A stretch of 64,000 nt of DNA. Source: HGM13862 sp031553915. Lineage in GTDB: Bacteria > Bacillota > Dehalobacteriia > UBA4068. The notes beneath the pieces were generated by a model. The model saw nothing but the letters and a program-made list of their open reading frames with translations, was not told the origin of the DNA and made no database searches. The translations under genes and the position numbers were made by a program. Within the stretch, counting starts at the first letter, position 1; the number at the start of each line of letters is the position of its first letter. Below, piece after piece: positions 1-8,962 of this stretch. The DNA lies in the NCBI GenBank assembly GCA_031553915.1, contig JAVBKT010000002.1, positions 1 to 64,000 on the forward strand, read 5' to 3'.

Positions 1-3000
1 AAGGGATAGAGGCTGGATTCCACAAACCAATCATGCAGATTAGGGATATAATAAATGCTGTCCGCTTCCCTGCCCATCAGCGAGATCAAATCCCGGCCTT
101 TGCCGGACATTACGCCAGTCAAAACTTTGATAATCTCAATGCCCTCTTCCAGAAAGAGAGGGTTAAGGGCACGCAGACGGTCCGCAGTATGGAGGATGTC
201 GTCAACCAGAATAATCGGCTGGCAAAAAGACTTAATCGTACTGATTTGATCCTCCAGGCTGGCATAAAAAGGATAGGCCTCAATTGTCCAGGCAGAAAGA
301 TCCGGCTGGTAAACCTTATCTGTGTGCAGAGTTTTGGTCACCGTATTAGGCACTGCTTTGCCGCGCAGAATTTTACCGAAAGGCACACACATATAGGGAC
401 CCAGCTGGCGTGGGGCTATATCATGACAAGGGACTGTGTTTAGAGCGGTAATTTTATTCAGCAAACGCTGATGAATCACTGCGGTTGACATCGATAGAAT
501 CAGCTGCCCCGGATAAAGCCTAGTTAAAGCCCCTTGCAGCTGAGCATGAGCAGCGGCTATTGCTGCCAACACCTTTTCGTCTGATGCCAAAGGCTCCTTG
601 ACAACTGTCTGCAAATCCTGCATTAGCGCTATTGGCGCACGCATATCTACAAGATATATTCGTGATGCCCCTGGCTTATAGTCAATATTGATGAATCCTT
701 GCTGTAACAGCATATGAGTAGTTTTCGGCAAGACTTTTATTTGCGGCGCAGAGTGGAAGAGAGCGTATGTGCAATCATTACGCAAAGACAAAGCCAGCGC
801 TTCCGTCAGTAACAGCTGCCGGGATTCCGCGTGTGCTTCATCAGCGCCGTAAATACCGCTGACACGCATTATCTTACCCGCTGCTTTTTGCCGCACAGCT
901 TCGGCCAAATCAGCATCTTGCAGCTCTTTCAGCAGCCTCCCTCCGCATAGCTCACGGAAAGACAGCATACCTGCCAGAGTCGGCTCTGCAGCTCCGCTAT
1001 AGACTAACAATATCTGATCATCATTAGCGCAGATAGATTCAGTAATCAACGCAATATCCTTGTCATGATAATGCAGTTTTTGAAGAAGATCAATTATTAA
1101 TTCCCTGCCCGGGCGCTCAATATGTTCAAAACGAATATCGCTAAATTTTACTATTGGTTTATATTGCGGCTCGCGCAGATAAAGACCATAATGATAAATA
1201 TACCCCTCAACTCTTCGGTCAATCAAATTCGAAATATCCCGGTTATGGTCGATGTTTTCCCTGATGCGGGTAGAACTGATATCCTCTAAATTAGTGGGCA
1301 AAGACAGCACAATCACCTCGCCATCAAGTAGTGACAGCTCCTTTTCGCTCAGCATACCGCTATCCTCAGCGGATTTGGCGCGGTTAAAAATAATATGATT
1401 GGCATGATGAATGGAATGCGGTTGCGCCTGCCTTTGATATGATGAGGCGTTTTTGACCACATCTGAGCCGACCACAATATAGAGGTCTTTATCCGGGAAC
1501 AGTTCACCGAGATGCTTCAAATCCTCAGGATTGGCAATATTAATAGCTATCGAATCAGGAAAAACATGCACATTCAATTCATCTGCCAGCGACATCACCG
1601 CTATTTGCCGGCGGATTTGGCGCGGCTGAACATTCTTTGACCAGGAAAACTCATCTATGGCCAGCATGATTTCAAAACCCATATTAGCTATTTCTCTCAC
1701 AATACCTTTATGCGATAGCGTGAAGGGATCAAAGGTTCCGGGGAAAAAGGCAATTTTTTGATAATCAATAAAGTTAAATGGTTTTTGGTCAAGGGTTTGA
1801 ATGGCGATAAAACGGTAAATATAATTCAACACTGCTGCGCGATAGAAAAAGGCCATATCGCCCTGCATATTTTCAGAAATAAGAAACAGCAGCTTTTTAT
1901 AGCAAAGACTAAATAAACGAACCTTATCATCCTCGCTCATTCTTTCGCTGGCAAAAATGGATTTGCCAAGCACCAATAATGCTTGTTCTCTGACAGATGA
2001 GCGATAGCTGGATAAGCCTTTGAGCAGCATACCGAGAATTTTCTTTTCCCGCAGCCGACAGATATTGCCTTTTTCCGGGAAACGCTTTTGGTAGTGGCCA
2101 TAGCATTCCAACAATATGCCGATTGTGGCCAAAGCAACCTCACTGATATTATTAGCCGGGCTGCTGAGCAGGACTTCAAGGCGGTTCAGCAATTCATCCA
2201 GTTCCTTAGGCGGCAGCCACAGGGCAAATTCGCCCAAATATATTGGTATATACTTAGAAAAGGCGTACTCGCCAACTTCCAGAGACTTGATCAATTCCAC
2301 GGCAATTTCATTGCGCTGATCCGCCGCCAGTAAAGGAGCAATGGACACCAGCGCAGAACCGGCATCATGGCGGACAACTACACGTTCGCTGACCTTAAGC
2401 AAATTGGAAAAATGCGTTGCTATATGCAATAGTTGCTTATGATGGTCATGCTCTACTCTGTCCAAAAGCAGGTTAATATTAACTGATTTGATAATCCAGG
2501 GTGTAGCCATCTTGAGATTATCCAGCATAATATCAGAAACAACCTCCGGGCTGCTAAGCATAGCGCGCTCTTTGCTAGCATCCAAGCCTATTTCCCGCTT
2601 TAAATCATAAATCAAGAAGGCTATTGTCGGGTTATCTGTGTCTGGCAATGATTGCGCAAACTGAGGTAAATCCTGGTTAAGCGCAGAATTCCTGTCGGCA
2701 TTGCTGGCAGCAATCTTTCGCAAAACACGTAAAGCCGCGGTGCTAAGCTCGAGAGAAGACTGTCTGGCATACGCGCTGGCTGTAAATTGATATAGCTCGT
2801 CTAGCTCCCCTTCATCACAAATATCAAGCGGTAAATAATTAATCATGTCCAAAAGAACAAAAGAAGTCCAGTTATCAAGGGTTTTGTTATCCGAAAAGAA
2901 CTTCCATATTTCCCGCAGATAGGCGTGTTGCTCAACTTTGGGGCATTCCAACAGAGTTGAGGCAGCCATGATTTTGAGACTATAGCCCATCCAGCTTTTG

Positions 3001-4490
3001 TGTTGGGTGGTCATTTTATGATCAGGTATCAGTGTTTTCTGCAAATAGGCGCGCCACATTTTCATCGAGTTTAATTCCGCGTCTTTCAGCGCGCCAGGGG
3101 GTAGCTCTTTGCGGTAGCCGTCATCAAAATGGGCAATAATATTACCAATCAGATTAGCGGCAGCGCGGCGGATATCCCCTTCCCGATGAATGAGCAGCTC
3201 ATAGAGGAATTCCAAGGTCTGCACTTTTTGATTGATGCCCAGATAAGCAAAATATTCTTCTAAAATATCGATATAAGCGCGTAAATTTTTCCAATTCTTT
3301 TCACTGCGGGCAGCCTCAATAATATTACCAAACAGCCTCTTGGTGCCGAGGTGATGCATCAAAGCGATATTATGCTCAATGCCCAAAAATTTGAATGCGT
3401 CCAAAATTTGCTTTGGCGACATTAAAGCAATATCCGGCAAAACAATATGCTCCTGGGCGCCGTTTTGCTCAATATCCACACCTAAAAAACGCATATATTC
3501 CTCAAAATCACGCAATTTTGCATAGACAAAGGAATAACGGCGTTTTTTTATTGCATCAACATTATCCAGTTTTTTTAGTACAATATTGAAAGAATCCTGC
3601 AAGGAGTATAATTCACTATGTTCCTGCCCGCTCTCGTCTATTGTTTGACGCACCCGGAAATCAGCATAGATCAGCAGCAGAGATTCAAGGCAAAGGTTTT
3701 CCAGCTCCAAATCCCAGGCCGAGTGATTAGCGGCAATATGGCCAATATTTGGCGCTTTCACTCCCCGGCACCATTGCTCGGTATAATAATAGTGCAAATA
3801 AGGAACCCGTCTGCCATCGCGGCAGCCAAATTTACCGATATCATGCAGGGCAGCCGCAGCGGAAAGCAGCGGTATATCAACCTCAACGCCTGCCCGCAAC
3901 ATCTCCCGCCCGACAGCAATAGCAAGATTATGTACCCCCGCCATATGCTCCAGGGTGCGGTAGGAAGTAGTCTCCTGACAAAGACGCATCATTTCATAGG
4001 CAAAGCAATTACGAATTTTTCGCATCACCGCATGGTATTCATCTTCATACTCAGATAGGGTTATCTCATCTGAAGCGGGCAGATCAAAAGTAAAAATATC
4101 GCTGATCAGCAAACGCCGGCGCAGGCTGGAAAAAAAGGCTTGCAAAACCGCCAGGAAAAAAAGCGCCGCATTGTTATACGCAGGGTTTTGCGGGATATCA
4201 TGCGTACCCGGATAAGAAAGGTTCACTGCGTATTTGGCAGCATAATCAAGCCAACCAATAGCCGGCTCACTGCTAATCAAGCCTAGGCTTGGGCGGCACA
4301 ATTCAAGTATTTCTTGGCAGCTGAGATCCTTTTGCCCCTGTTCCAGCTGCTGCAAAACACCCTTCCACTCCCCCTTTTGCAGGATAGCGGCAATGTCAGC
4401 TTTGGGGCCGGAAAAATAATTTTGGAAATACCTGCTGGCCAAAATTTGTGTCAAGGAACGAAAACTAGCGTTTTCATTTCTTTTGACCAT
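1..4490 (-). CDS. Giant multidomain HD / NMNAT-like nucleotidyltransferase / PRTase-like protein (C-terminus off window)
   Basis: Reading leftward from ATG 4490 (GGAGGAG eight bases upstream) the frame stays open to the window edge, at least 1496 codons. Residues about 170-270 form an HD phosphohydrolase domain with the HD pair at 216-217 (bases 3840-3845). Residues 300-880 are Leu-rich helical repeats without clear motifs. Residues 912-1080 look like an adenylyl/cytidylyltransferase: FPGTFDPFTLSH at 916-927 and ISSTRIR at 1071-1077, the NadD signature, with the usual HxGH changed to TLSH. Around 1110-1270 a GNAT-like segment is possible. Near residue 1430 the motif ILVDDILHT resembles a type I PRTase PRPP loop. 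The combination suggests nucleotide or NAD-precursor chemistry, but the function is inferred only. The 3' end lies outside the window. Confidence 0.85.
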   Translation of the reverse strand, partial: MVKRNENASFRSLTQILASRYFQNYFSGPKADIAAILQKGEWKGVLQQLEQGQKDLSCQEILELCRPSLGLISSEPAIGWLDYAAKYAVNLSYPGTHDIPQNPAYNNAALFFLAVLQAFFSSLRRRLLISDIFTFDLPASDEITLSEYEDEYHAVMRKIRNCFAYEMMRLCQETTSYRTLEHMAGVHNLAIAVGREMLRAGVEVDIPLLSAAAALHDIGKFGCRDGRRVPYLHYYYTEQWCRGVKAPNIGHIAANHSAWDLELENLCLESLLLIYADFRVRQTIDESGQEHSELYSLQDSFNIVLKKLDNVDAIKKRRYSFVYAKLRDFEEYMRFLGVDIEQNGAQEHIVLPDIALMSPKQILDAFKFLGIEHNIALMHHLGTKRLFGNIIEAARSEKNWKNLRAYIDILEEYFAYLGINQKVQTLEFLYELLIHREGDIRRAAANLIGNIIAHFDDGYRKELPPGALKDAELNSMKMWRAYLQKTLIPDHKMTTQHKSWMGYSLKIMAASTLLECPKVEQHAYLREIWKFFSDNKTLDNWTSFVLLDMINYLPLDICDEGELDELYQFTASAYARQSSLELSTAALRVLRKIAASNADRNSALNQDLPQFAQSLPDTDNPTIAFLIYDLKREIGLDASKERAMLSSPEVVSDIMLDNLKMATPWIIKSVNINLLLDRVEHDHHKQLLHIATHFSNLLKVSERVVVRHDAGSALVSIAPLLAADQRNEIAVELIKSLEVGEYAFSKYIPIYLGEFALWLPPKELDELLNRLEVLLSSPANNISEVALATIGILLECYGHYQKRFPEKGNICRLREKKILGMLLKGLSSYRSSVREQALLVLGKSIFASERMSEDDKVRLFSLCYKKLLFLISENMQGDMAFFYRAAVLNYIYRFIAIQTLDQKPFNFIDYQKIAFFPGTFDPFTLSHKGIVREIANMGFEIMLAIDEFSWSKNVQPRQIRRQIAVMSLADELNVHVFPDSIAINIANPEDLKHLGELFPDKDLYIVVGSDVVKNASSYQRQAQPHSIHHANHIIFNRAKSAEDSGMLSEKELSLLDGEVIVLSLPTNLEDISSTRIRENIDHNRDISNLIDRRVEGYIYHYGLYLREPQYKPIVKFSDIRFEHIERPGRELIIDLLQKLHYHDKDIALITESICANDDQILLVYSGAAEPTLAGMLSFRELCGGRLLKELQDADLAEAVRQKAAGKIMRVSGIYGADEAHAESRQLLLTEALALSLRNDCTYALFHSAPQIKVLPKTTHMLLQQGFINIDYKPGASRIYLVDMRAPIALMQDLQTVVKEPLASDEKVLAAIAAAHAQLQGALTRLYPGQLILSMSTAVIHQRLLNKITALNTVPCHDIAPRQLGPYMCVPFGKILRGKAVPNTVTKTLHTDKVYQPDLSAWTIEAYPFYASLEDQISTIKSFCQPIILVDDILHTADRLRALNPLFLEEGIEIIKVLTGVMSGKGRDLISLMGREADSIYYIPNLHDWFVESSLYP

Positions 4491-4654
4491 AAAGACTCCT
4501 CCCTCAAATCAGAGTAGCAATTAAGTATATTATATTAATATTTTATCATATATATTAAAGATTGGCTAATATATTTCTGTTCGCTATTAAAGGACTGGGT
4601 ATATTTACCACGAATATACAAATTGAGGAATAATGACCTGAAAGGAGTTTTATT

Positions 4655-6031
4655 ATGTCAAAATCTCAAAAAATGTTATCTGTTGTCGTTATCGCTATTC
4701 TAGTGATGGTCTTTACCGCTATCCCAGCTTTTGCCGCAACCTATGACCGTTGTGCTGATTCCTTAAACGAATTAGGCCTTTTCCAAGGGACAACCACTGG
4801 TTATGATTTGGAAAGCTCACCTAATCGTGTGCAGGCTGCGGTGATGATGGTACGCCTGCTTGGGCAAGAAGAGGCAGCCCTCGCCGCTGATTATGCTCAT
4901 CCTTTCACCGATGTCCCCTCCTGGGCGGATGATTATATTGCCTATATGTATGAAAAAGGACTCACCACCGGCATGAGCAGCACTGTCTTTGGCTCTGATA
5001 CCCTATGTGACGCGCAGATGTTTTATGTTTTCACCCTGCGTTCTTTAGGATACAGCGATGCTGATAAAGACTTTACCTATGCTGCTGCCCAAGAATTTGC
5101 CCTAAATAGCGGACTTACTCCTATTTATAAAGAAAATAGTTTTTTACGCGATGATATGGTCGCTATTGCCTACAGCGCCTTAGCGGCGCCAATGAAAGAT
5201 GATTCCGGTACTTTGCTTGATAAACTGGTTGCTGACGGCGCTGTTGATGCAGCAAAGGCTAAGCCTTATCAAAATTTGTTTGCTGCTTACGCTAGTTTCA
5301 TTGCAACTGATGCGGCTCATCCAGCCACTACTGGTATGAGCGGCAATATCAAAATGAACATGGATATGACGTATGAGGGAGAAAAAGCTACAGTTGCTAT
5401 CAGTGGCAAAATTAAAACACAGATTAATCCAGCTGATTTAACTGATATAGCTATAGATATGCAATTTGATATGAAAATGTCTTTGCCTGATGGCAGTTCT
5501 GAGACAGCTTCTTTTGCTTCGATCTTGGTTGATCAGAAGATGTACACTAATGCAGATGGCGTAAAATATGTCATGCCTTATGAGCTCAGCAATATAGATA
5601 TGCTGGTTGTTCAACCTACTAATATTTTAGCCTCTCAGGCAGAAAATATTTGCTATATCATAGCTGCCACCCATACGCAAAACACCTATACTATCAGCGT
5701 AGATATGAATATGGTTTTTGCTCAGGTGATAGGAATCCTGGTAGATATGTCAGCCACATTGGAAGTAGATTTAGCCGATGTAGGCCTTGATTTAAGCAGC
5801 TTTAACATGACTTTGAGCCCGCTGGTAGTAGAATACAAGTATAGCAACAACAAATTATCCAGCGTGAAGATGGATATTGATATTGATCTGGAGATTGAGG
5901 GCGAAAAAATAGCGCTTGCTATGGATATGACCATGGATAGCCTTGTCTGGAGTGATAATATCAAAATCACTAAACCAGCTGATGCAGATAAATATATTGA
6001 GCTCTCATTGGATGATGAAGCTTTGCTATAG
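4655..6031 (+). CDS. Secreted SLH-type surface protein
   Basis: A 458-residue exported protein. Residues 1-27 are a signal peptide ending AFA. Residues 30-170 resemble divergent S-layer homology repeats (FTDVPSWADDYIAYMYEKG, then a region around FGSDTL), which bind secondary cell wall polymer. The remaining 250 residues are rich in Asp/Met beta-strand-like segments (repeated MNMDM and DIDL patterns), similar in style to LolA/LppX-like or DUF6612-type proteins, but no family is certain. AAAGGAG lies eight bases before the ATG. It stands alone between the giant leftward gene and tRNA-Val and ends in a strong bidirectional terminator. Probably a cell-surface protein of unknown ligand. Confidence 0.8.
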   Translation: MSKSQKMLSVVVIAILVMVFTAIPAFAATYDRCADSLNELGLFQGTTTGYDLESSPNRVQAAVMMVRLLGQEEAALAADYAHPFTDVPSWADDYIAYMYEKGLTTGMSSTVFGSDTLCDAQMFYVFTLRSLGYSDADKDFTYAAAQEFALNSGLTPIYKENSFLRDDMVAIAYSALAAPMKDDSGTLLDKLVADGAVDAAKAKPYQNLFAAYASFIATDAAHPATTGMSGNIKMNMDMTYEGEKATVAISGKIKTQINPADLTDIAIDMQFDMKMSLPDGSSETASFASILVDQKMYTNADGVKYVMPYELSNIDMLVVQPTNILASQAENICYIIAATHTQNTYTISVDMNMVFAQVIGILVDMSATLEVDLADVGLDLSSFNMTLSPLVVEYKYSNNKLSSVKMDIDIDLEIEGEKIALAMDMTMDSLVWSDNIKITKPADADKYIELSLDDEALL

Positions 6032-6062
6032 TTTTTAACTACTAACAAGCAAGGTTGGTATT

Positions 6063-6101
6063 AAGAAAGAGCAATAACACATTTGTGTTATTGCTCTTTC
6101 T

Positions 6102-6102
<1 letters not shown>
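6063..6102. terminator. Bidirectional terminator, 18-bp perfect stem
   Basis: Perfect 18-bp inverted repeat (6063-6080 with 6085-6102) around an ATTT loop, with A-rich and T-rich arms. It separates the rightward SLH gene from the leftward tRNA-Val. Its right arm ends on the last base of the tRNA CCA. Confidence 0.85.
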
Positions 6103-6178
<76 letters not shown>

Positions 6179-6228
6179 AAAACCTTTATCATTATGACCG
6201 AAAACCACTAGCTTGTCAAGAGTGAAAC

Positions 6229-6510
6229 TCATTTTGAGTGATCGTCTATATCCTGATCATCAAAAAACGGAGCAGTGCGGACTTCATTTAAAAGCTCCCC
6301 CATGCGGGTTTCATCCTTCTCATAGCCATATAATTTCGCATATGAATAACTGAGCGGAGAATCTTTGAAAATAGCTTCACCAACTACCCGGCCTCCCCAG
6401 ATATCAGAGGGCCGTTCAATGCGAAAAGGGATAGCCAAATCAGTTAAAACTTCACTGATCATGGCAATTTCGTATTCATTTTCCAGTTCAAAAAGGGGTT
6501 TGTCCTGCAT
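6229..6510 (-). CDS. Small DUF2007-like hypothetical protein
   Basis: A 93-residue soluble protein lying between two leftward tRNA genes. It starts ELENEYEIAMISEVLTDL followed by IPFRIERP, a pattern seen in small DUF2007-type proteins that begin with a residue-level switch between helix and strand; this assignment is tentative. The C-terminus is acidic (DDQDIDDHSK). A GGTGG lies eight bases before the ATG. No metal-binding or catalytic motif is visible and the function is unknown. Confidence 0.65.
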   Translation of the reverse strand: MQDKPLFELENEYEIAMISEVLTDLAIPFRIERPSDIWGGRVVGEAIFKDSPLSYSYAKLYGYEKDETRMGELLNEVRTAPFFDDQDIDDHSK

Positions 6511-6552
6511 ACGAATCCACCTTTATCATTATGGGTCATTAATCCCAAAATT

Positions 6553-6628
6553 TGGTGGGCCCTACTGGATTCGAACCAGTGACCGACCGGTTATGAGCCG
6601 GGGGCTCTACCAACTGAGCTAAGGGCCC
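6553..6628 (-). tRNA. tRNA with CAT anticodon, probably Ile2 (lysidine type)
   Basis: 76-nt cloverleaf, GGGCCC acceptor and encoded CCA, anticodon loop CTCATAA. The loop and stem (CCGG/CCGG) match the Firmicute tRNA-Ile2 pattern better than elongator Met, and a separate elongator-type tRNA-Met is at 44278-44353. The Ile2 identity is inferred; it would need TilS-type modification of C34. Confidence 0.9.
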
Positions 6629-6702
6629 TCATAAGCATGAGACGCAAAATTTATTATACTAGAAACAGCCTTGTAGGTCAAGTGGTTTATCTTTAGCTGT
6701 TA

Positions 6703-6735
6703 CAAAAACTGGCCCTCACTATAGCGAGGGCCAGT
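6703..6735 (-). terminator. Terminator of the degV gene
   Basis: 10-bp stem ACTGGCCCTC / GAGGGCCAGT (6708-6717 with 6726-6735), followed on the minus strand by five T. It lies 38 bases past the degV stop. Confidence 0.8.
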
Positions 6736-6772
6736 ACAGCGTATCGAGAAAATCTACTCAGCTTTTATATGA

Positions 6773-7654
6773 CTATCTATGGTTGGCATAGAAGAAAAAG
6801 GCGATGGTACCGCGGCCGCAATGAGTGCCGATAACCGGAGAAATCCAGCCGATCACAACATCTGCGATGCCGGGCTTGTCCTTAATCATTTCCGCCAAAG
6901 CTAAGGCTCCTTCTTCATTATCCGCATGGCTAATAAAAACAGTTTGCTTTTCCCCTGCCGGGCTGTTGGCTGTTTGATCAAATATTTCCGCCATACGCAA
7001 AAGAACTTTGTGCTTGGTGCGTATCTTTTCCATTGGCAACAATTTGCCATTGTCATCAGTATGTAGCAGGGGCTTGATATGAAATACGGTACCCATAAAA
7101 GCCGCCAAAGAGGAACAACGGCCGCCGCGTTTCAAATGGTGCAGGTCGTCAACAGTAAACCACTGCGCTTGCTGCAGGACACGTTCGCTAAGCCAGTGAT
7201 AGTTTTCGGCAATCTTCATACCCGCTATTTTATTTTGCGCTGCATAATAGGCCTGCAAACCCTCACCCATCGAGGCTGCCAGGCTATCCACAATCATAAT
7301 CTCAGCATCAGGATATTTCTCACTGAGATCCTTTTTGGCCAGCAGAGCTGTGTTATAGGTACCGGATAGACCGGAGCTGAAGCATATGTATAAAATATCT
7401 TTGCCGTCAGCTAAAACAGGCTCAAAGGCGTCAATAAAATCAGCATAGCGTACCTGAGAGGTATTGGTATGCTCCCCTGCCTGTACGCGCCGGTAAAATT
7501 CGGCTAAAGGCATTTCGCGGTTATCAGAATAATGCAGATAGCGCTCAGTATCGGAGAAGGCAAATTCCATAGGGATAATGTTCAGCTGCAGCTTGGAAAT
7601 TAAATCCACGGGTAAATCAGCCGTTACTTCGGTAAAAATAAGATAATCGCGCAT
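6773..7654 (-). CDS. DegV family fatty-acid-binding protein
   Basis: A 293-residue DegV (EDD fold) protein; family members bind a fatty acid and some act as the FakB subunit that presents it to the FakA kinase. Visible signatures: VTADLP near the N-terminus, NTSQ at about 80, CFSSGLSGTYN near 105-115, and the helix DLHHLKRGGRCSS in the C-terminal domain. An upstream in-frame start at 7711 is possible, but the start at 7654 is preceded by GGGGGTGG at normal spacing and gives the usual family length. No fakA gene is nearby. It is transcribed alone, divergent from the MGMT gene. Confidence 0.9.
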   Translation of the reverse strand: MRDYLIFTEVTADLPVDLISKLQLNIIPMEFAFSDTERYLHYSDNREMPLAEFYRRVQAGEHTNTSQVRYADFIDAFEPVLADGKDILYICFSSGLSGTYNTALLAKKDLSEKYPDAEIMIVDSLAASMGEGLQAYYAAQNKIAGMKIAENYHWLSERVLQQAQWFTVDDLHHLKRGGRCSSLAAFMGTVFHIKPLLHTDDNGKLLPMEKIRTKHKVLLRMAEIFDQTANSPAGEKQTVFISHADNEEGALALAEMIKDKPGIADVVIGWISPVIGTHCGRGTIAFFFYANHR

Positions 7655-7794
7655 TCTTCCACCCCCTGGTACATATAAATAATGCACTAATTGTAGCATA
7701 TAATCTATCAAGAAACAAATAAAAACTATTTTCTATGGTATTTCGTCAAAAAAGATAGTATAGTAAAATCGAGATAAATCATTGGAGGCATAGC

Positions 7795-8277
7795 ATGGAA
7801 AACATTTTTTATTATGATCTGCCGCTAACATCAATCGGCATTATTGCTAACGAACAAGCTATCACCCACATCTTTTTTAATCAAAATCAATATCAAAATT
7901 ACGCGGCTACCCTAAAAGAAACGCCGCTTATTAAAGAAGCGGCTAAACAACTGGATGAATATTTTGCCAAAAAGAGAACAGATTTTGATTTGCCGCTTGA
8001 TCCCAAGGGAACTGATTTTCAGAAAAAAGTTTGGCAAGCGCTGCGAACGATTCCTTATGGCACCACCTGTTGTTACAGAGATGTCGCTGTCATGATCGGG
8101 CACCCTTTGGCAGCGAGGGCTATCGGCCAGGCAAATAACCGTAACCCTATCTGCATTGTTAATCCCTGACACCGCGTGATTGGCGCCAGTGGCGCTTTAG
8201 TTGGCTTTGCCGGACGCTTAGACCTCAAGGAAAAATTATTGCTGCTGGAAAACCCTGCCTTCACCTTCAAGGGCTAG
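7795..8277 (+). CDS. ogt: Methylated-DNA-protein-cysteine methyltransferase with in-frame TGA at the catalytic Cys (probable selenoprotein)
   Basis: Removes O6-alkyl groups from guanine in DNA by transfer to an active-site thiol. The frame reads through GTDFQKKVWQAL, IPYGTTCCY, AARAIGQANNRNP and IVNP, then TGA at 8167-8169, then HRVIGASGALVGFAGRL to TAG at 8275. In this family the motif is PCHRV, so the TGA replaces exactly the methyl-accepting Cys (residue 125). Read through, the protein is 160 residues, the normal length. A stem-loop (8178-8202) with its apical loop 19 bases past the TGA could serve as a SECIS. The sequence supports Sec at position 125; a Cys-to-stop mutation is the alternative. 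GGAGG precedes ATG 7795. Monocistronic, divergent from degV. Confidence 0.85.
8178..8202 (+). promoter_or_regulatory. Candidate bacterial SECIS element
   Basis: Downstream of TGA 8167-8169, GCGCC (8183-8187) pairs with GGCGC (8191-8195) around loop AGT. The helix extends by a G-T pair and GATT/AGTT (8178-8181 with 8199-8202) across a TT bulge. The loop with G and T 19 bases from the TGA fits the bacterial rule of roughly 16-37 bases. Inferred by eye. Confidence 0.55.
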
Positions 8278-8314
8278 CCGTCGTCCGGGGCACATGAGTT
8301 TGCTCCCTGATGGC
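8278..8314. repeat. Short relative of the end of the 17.6-kb repeat element
   Basis: Read on the minus strand, GCCATCAGGGAGCAAACTC followed by ATGTGCCCCGGACGACGG closely matches the tatD-side end of the element at 17641-17926 (17885-17926). It exactly fills the space between the MGMT stop and the DUF47 stop. Confidence 0.6.
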
Positions 8315-8941
8315 TTAAGAGTTTTTCATGATCACTGTTTCCATCGCCTCAGCAACATGCTCGCAGGAATCGCAGCAGTTTTCCAAGAAGGTCAAAATAT
8401 TACCCCATGAATAAATAGTGAGCGGCGCCATAGCAGAGGTATAGAGCCTGCGATTGGCTTCAAGATATAAAATATCCCCATCCTCCTCCAGACGATTGAT
8501 TTCAATCAGGAAATCATTAAGGCGGGAGGATTTTTTATAATTGCTAAATTCATCCAGGCTGTCCGACATGGCCTCGCAGCATTTTTCGATAATATGAGCC
8601 ATTTCTACTGCCTCATCCGGCACGCTTTGTACATTATACATATACAGCTTTTGCACAACGTCTTCAATGCAGTCCACCACGCTATCCAGCTCTTGCCCAA
8701 TCAGCATAATATCCTCACGCTCGATCGGCGTAATGAATTCTTTGGTTAGGTGGTTCAACATGTCATGATGAATAATATCTGCATTATGCTCAACTTTGTG
8801 CATGGCTCTTGTTTGTTCCGGTATAGCCTGGGGGTCAAAATTTTTGAGAATATCCGTAAGCATTTTTGCTGCCTCGCAGGCAGATTTCCCCATTTGTTGA
8901 AAATTTTTGAAATAATCATATTTGCGTTCTCTCTTAATCAT
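8315..8941 (-). CDS. DUF47 (PhoU-like) Pit accessory protein
   Basis: A 208-residue all-helical DUF47/PhoU-type protein, a family coupled to low-affinity phosphate transporters and thought to regulate them. It shows the PhoU-type pattern of paired helices with acidic metal-binding clusters (VEHNADIIHHDM, LDSVVDCIEDVV and EEDGDILY). It follows the pit transporter gene by 21 bases in the same direction, the usual pairing, and AAAGGA precedes its start. The stop abuts a short repeat sequence shared with 17.9 kb. Confidence 0.9.
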   Translation of the reverse strand: MIKRERKYDYFKNFQQMGKSACEAAKMLTDILKNFDPQAIPEQTRAMHKVEHNADIIHHDMLNHLTKEFITPIEREDIMLIGQELDSVVDCIEDVVQKLYMYNVQSVPDEAVEMAHIIEKCCEAMSDSLDEFSNYKKSSRLNDFLIEINRLEEDGDILYLEANRRLYTSAMAPLTIYSWGNILTFLENCCDSCEHVAEAMETVIMKNS

Positions 8942-8962
8942 AAACTTTATCCTTTCTCCCGG

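Noticed and set aside
6804..6815. TGGTACCGCGG on the plus strand resembles the T-box antiterminator core
   Set aside because: It lies inside the antisense of the degV coding region, no specifier stem or aminoacyl-tRNA gene follows, and it encodes conserved DegV residues.
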